NCBI GenBank assembly: GCA_965205045.1
Contig: OZ242031.1
Location: 1,612,001-1,676,000, forward strand
Source: UBA6522 sp965205045
GTDB lineage: Bacteria; Pseudomonadota; Gammaproteobacteria; Steroidobacterales; Rariloculaceae
Direction of reading: 5' to 3'
Length of the DNA stretch: 64,000 nucleotides
The notes under the pieces are model-generated. The model did no database searches, had not been told where the DNA came from, and worked only from the letters and a program-made list of their open reading frames with translations. A program made the translations under genes and the position numbers. Positions within the stretch are counted from its first letter, which is position 1, and each line of letters begins with the position of its first letter. This document shows, in pieces, positions 62,880 to 64,000 of the stretch.

Positions 62880-63750
62880 GGAAGTGACGAATATCGGGGC
62901 GTCGGTACGGGCGCGGCTGCGTCAAGTGGCGAACAGGTCCAGGCAGCCAGTTGATTTCGTGCTCACTCGTTACGCGAACGAGAGGATGCTGTATCGACTA
63001 TCACAGTCGCCATATGCTGAGCGATTCGTACTGAAGGGCGCCATGCTGCTGACGACTTGGATCGAACAGCCGTTTCGCCCTACCCGCGACCTTGACCTGC
63101 TTGGGTTTGGGGATCCCGAGCCGCAAACCGTCCTTGACGTGTTCGAAGAATTTGCCGAGATTGAATGTGACGACGGCGTTCGTTTCCGTACTGGTGGAGC
63201 GCGAGCAACTCGAATTCGCGAAGAAAACGAATACGGGGGGCTTAGAATCCGCATGGTGGCCGAAATCGATCAAGCGCGAGTTCCCATTTCGATTGATATT
63301 GGTTTCGGAGACGCCACGGTACCGGATGTTCAGGAGATTGATTATCCGGTTTTGCTTGATATGCCGGCGCCCCGGTTGCGCGGATATGCTCCGGAGACCG
63401 TCGTGGCCGAGAAATTTCAGGCCATGGTGGCCTTTGGACTGGCCAACAGTCGAATGAAGGACTACTTCGACGTGTGGGTTCTGAGTCGTACATTCGACTT
63501 TGACCGAAGTCGGCTCGCGACGGCGATTTCGGCTACGTTCGCTCGCCGCAACACCGAAGTACCGCGGGAAACGCCGGACGGCCTGAACCGGGCGTTCGCT
63601 GACGACGCCTTGAAGCAGCAGCAGTGGACCGCATTCAAGCAAGACATGACGCCGGATCCCGGTGCGCTGATCGATGTTATTGAGAGCCTGGGTGAATTCT
63701 TGATGCCGGCGGCGAGGACTGCTTGCCAGCGCGTCAACAACAATTCATGA
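62872..63750 (+). CDS. AbiEii-family nucleotidyltransferase toxin
   Basis: 292 residues. Motif KGAMLLTTW (GG-type motif in the form KGA), followed by RPTRDLDLLGFG with the DxD pair; PETVVAEKFQAMVAFG provides the conserved Lys, and MKDYFDVWVL is the C-terminal signature. It is a type IV toxin that probably adds nucleotides to tRNA. Complete by length and motif. Confidence 0.88.
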   Translation: MHREVTNIGASVRARLRQVANRSRQPVDFVLTRYANERMLYRLSQSPYAERFVLKGAMLLTTWIEQPFRPTRDLDLLGFGDPEPQTVLDVFEEFAEIECDDGVRFRTGGARATRIREENEYGGLRIRMVAEIDQARVPISIDIGFGDATVPDVQEIDYPVLLDMPAPRLRGYAPETVVAEKFQAMVAFGLANSRMKDYFDVWVLSRTFDFDRSRLATAISATFARRNTEVPRETPDGLNRAFADDALKQQQWTAFKQDMTPDPGALIDVIESLGEFLMPAARTACQRVNNNS

Positions 63751-63848
63751 AGTCAGTTTTCTGGTTACGCGGAGATAGTCTGTACTGCTGCGATAGTCGG
63801 AATGCACGAGGCCTGGTTGGCGGAGCGGATTTCAAGGGGAATGACGCA

Positions 63849-64000
63849 TCAACGGGAACGCTGAATCCGGGCATCCAATTCAATGCTGAGATGTTGCGCT
63901 TCGGCAAGTTGCGCACCGGACAGTTTTACAGCGATCTCATCTCGCAGGATTGCGGCTGGATCATTGCGGCGGCGTATACTCTCTGGAGCCCTTCCACAGA
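63849..64000 (-). CDS. C-terminal end of another Sel1-type kinase paralogue
   Basis: The minus strand from the window edge to 63849 reads LRDEIAVKLSGAQLAEAQHLSIELDARIQRSR, which matches LRNEIARSLSETQLAEAQQLSLELYARIQNSL at the end of the 54085 kinase. The gene continues beyond the window. It shows that the cassette family extends further. Confidence 0.7.
   Translation of the reverse strand, partial: CGRAPESIRRRNDPAAILRDEIAVKLSGAQLAEAQHLSIELDARIQRSR

Overview
This is a high-GC chromosomal window from a Gammaproteobacterium that does not match a genome I can name. Two housekeeping blocks support the assignment. One is kdsD-kdsC-lptC-lptA-lptB-rpoN-hpf-rapZ on the minus strand (40231-46368), the usual gammaproteobacterial order for LPS transport, sigma-54 and PTS-Ntr genes. 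The other is tkt-gap-pgk-pyk on the plus strand (32582-38652). Most core genes overlap by a few bases, and several use GTG or TTG starts.

1-12226 is mostly ordinary metabolism. It holds an esterase-like tail and an XdhC-type molybdoenzyme chaperone facing moeA, a secreted TPR protein followed by a TonB-C-like protein whose start codon appears to be ATA, a MATE exporter, a TIGR02444 protein, an orphan TRAP solute-binding protein, an orphan HigA-type regulator, a MntA/HepT toxin-antitoxin pair, glnS and cfa.

12322-24630 is a seven-gene operon-like block behind a good sigma-70 promoter: DUF499 ATPase, DUF3780 protein, two small unknown proteins, a DUF1156 adenine DNA methylase, an AlbA_2/ATPase-fold protein and a PLD-helicase. 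It matches a gene neighbourhood that comparative genomics has predicted to be anti-phage. The two small genes and the AlbA_2 gene are the least explained parts.

24689-32367 is a decayed accessory zone. It has two wrecked copies of an AAA-ATPase-like/PD-(D/E)XK gene, a pair of secreted proteins, an hsdR scrap, an ATPase + DUF4276 (TOPRIM-like) pair, and a DUF6152 gene joined to the tail of a VapB-like antitoxin.

After the glycolytic block come a RelE/ParE-type pair and an SNF2 helicase tail, then the lpt/rpoN block. The latter has a 26-bp tandem repeat in the leader of hpf, and no ptsN.

46440-64000 is a second accessory island. It contains three overlapping tiny genes for mostly membrane-bound peptides, with a diverged second copy of their leader segment 2.3 kb away. 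It also contains a DUF234-type ATPase behind palindromic 15-bp repeats, two AbiE-like pairs each with an inverted-repeat operator at the start codon, a tRNA-like gene with a 43-nt anticodon loop, and a frameshifted abortive-infection-like gene. A family of Ser/Thr kinases is present as one truncated gene, two full genes and one partial gene at the window edge. Each of the two full kinases is divergent from an Rpn-family nuclease gene. This duplicated kinase/Rpn cassette is the best candidate for an undescribed system here.

All calls come from reading the sequence and its translations; no database search was run.
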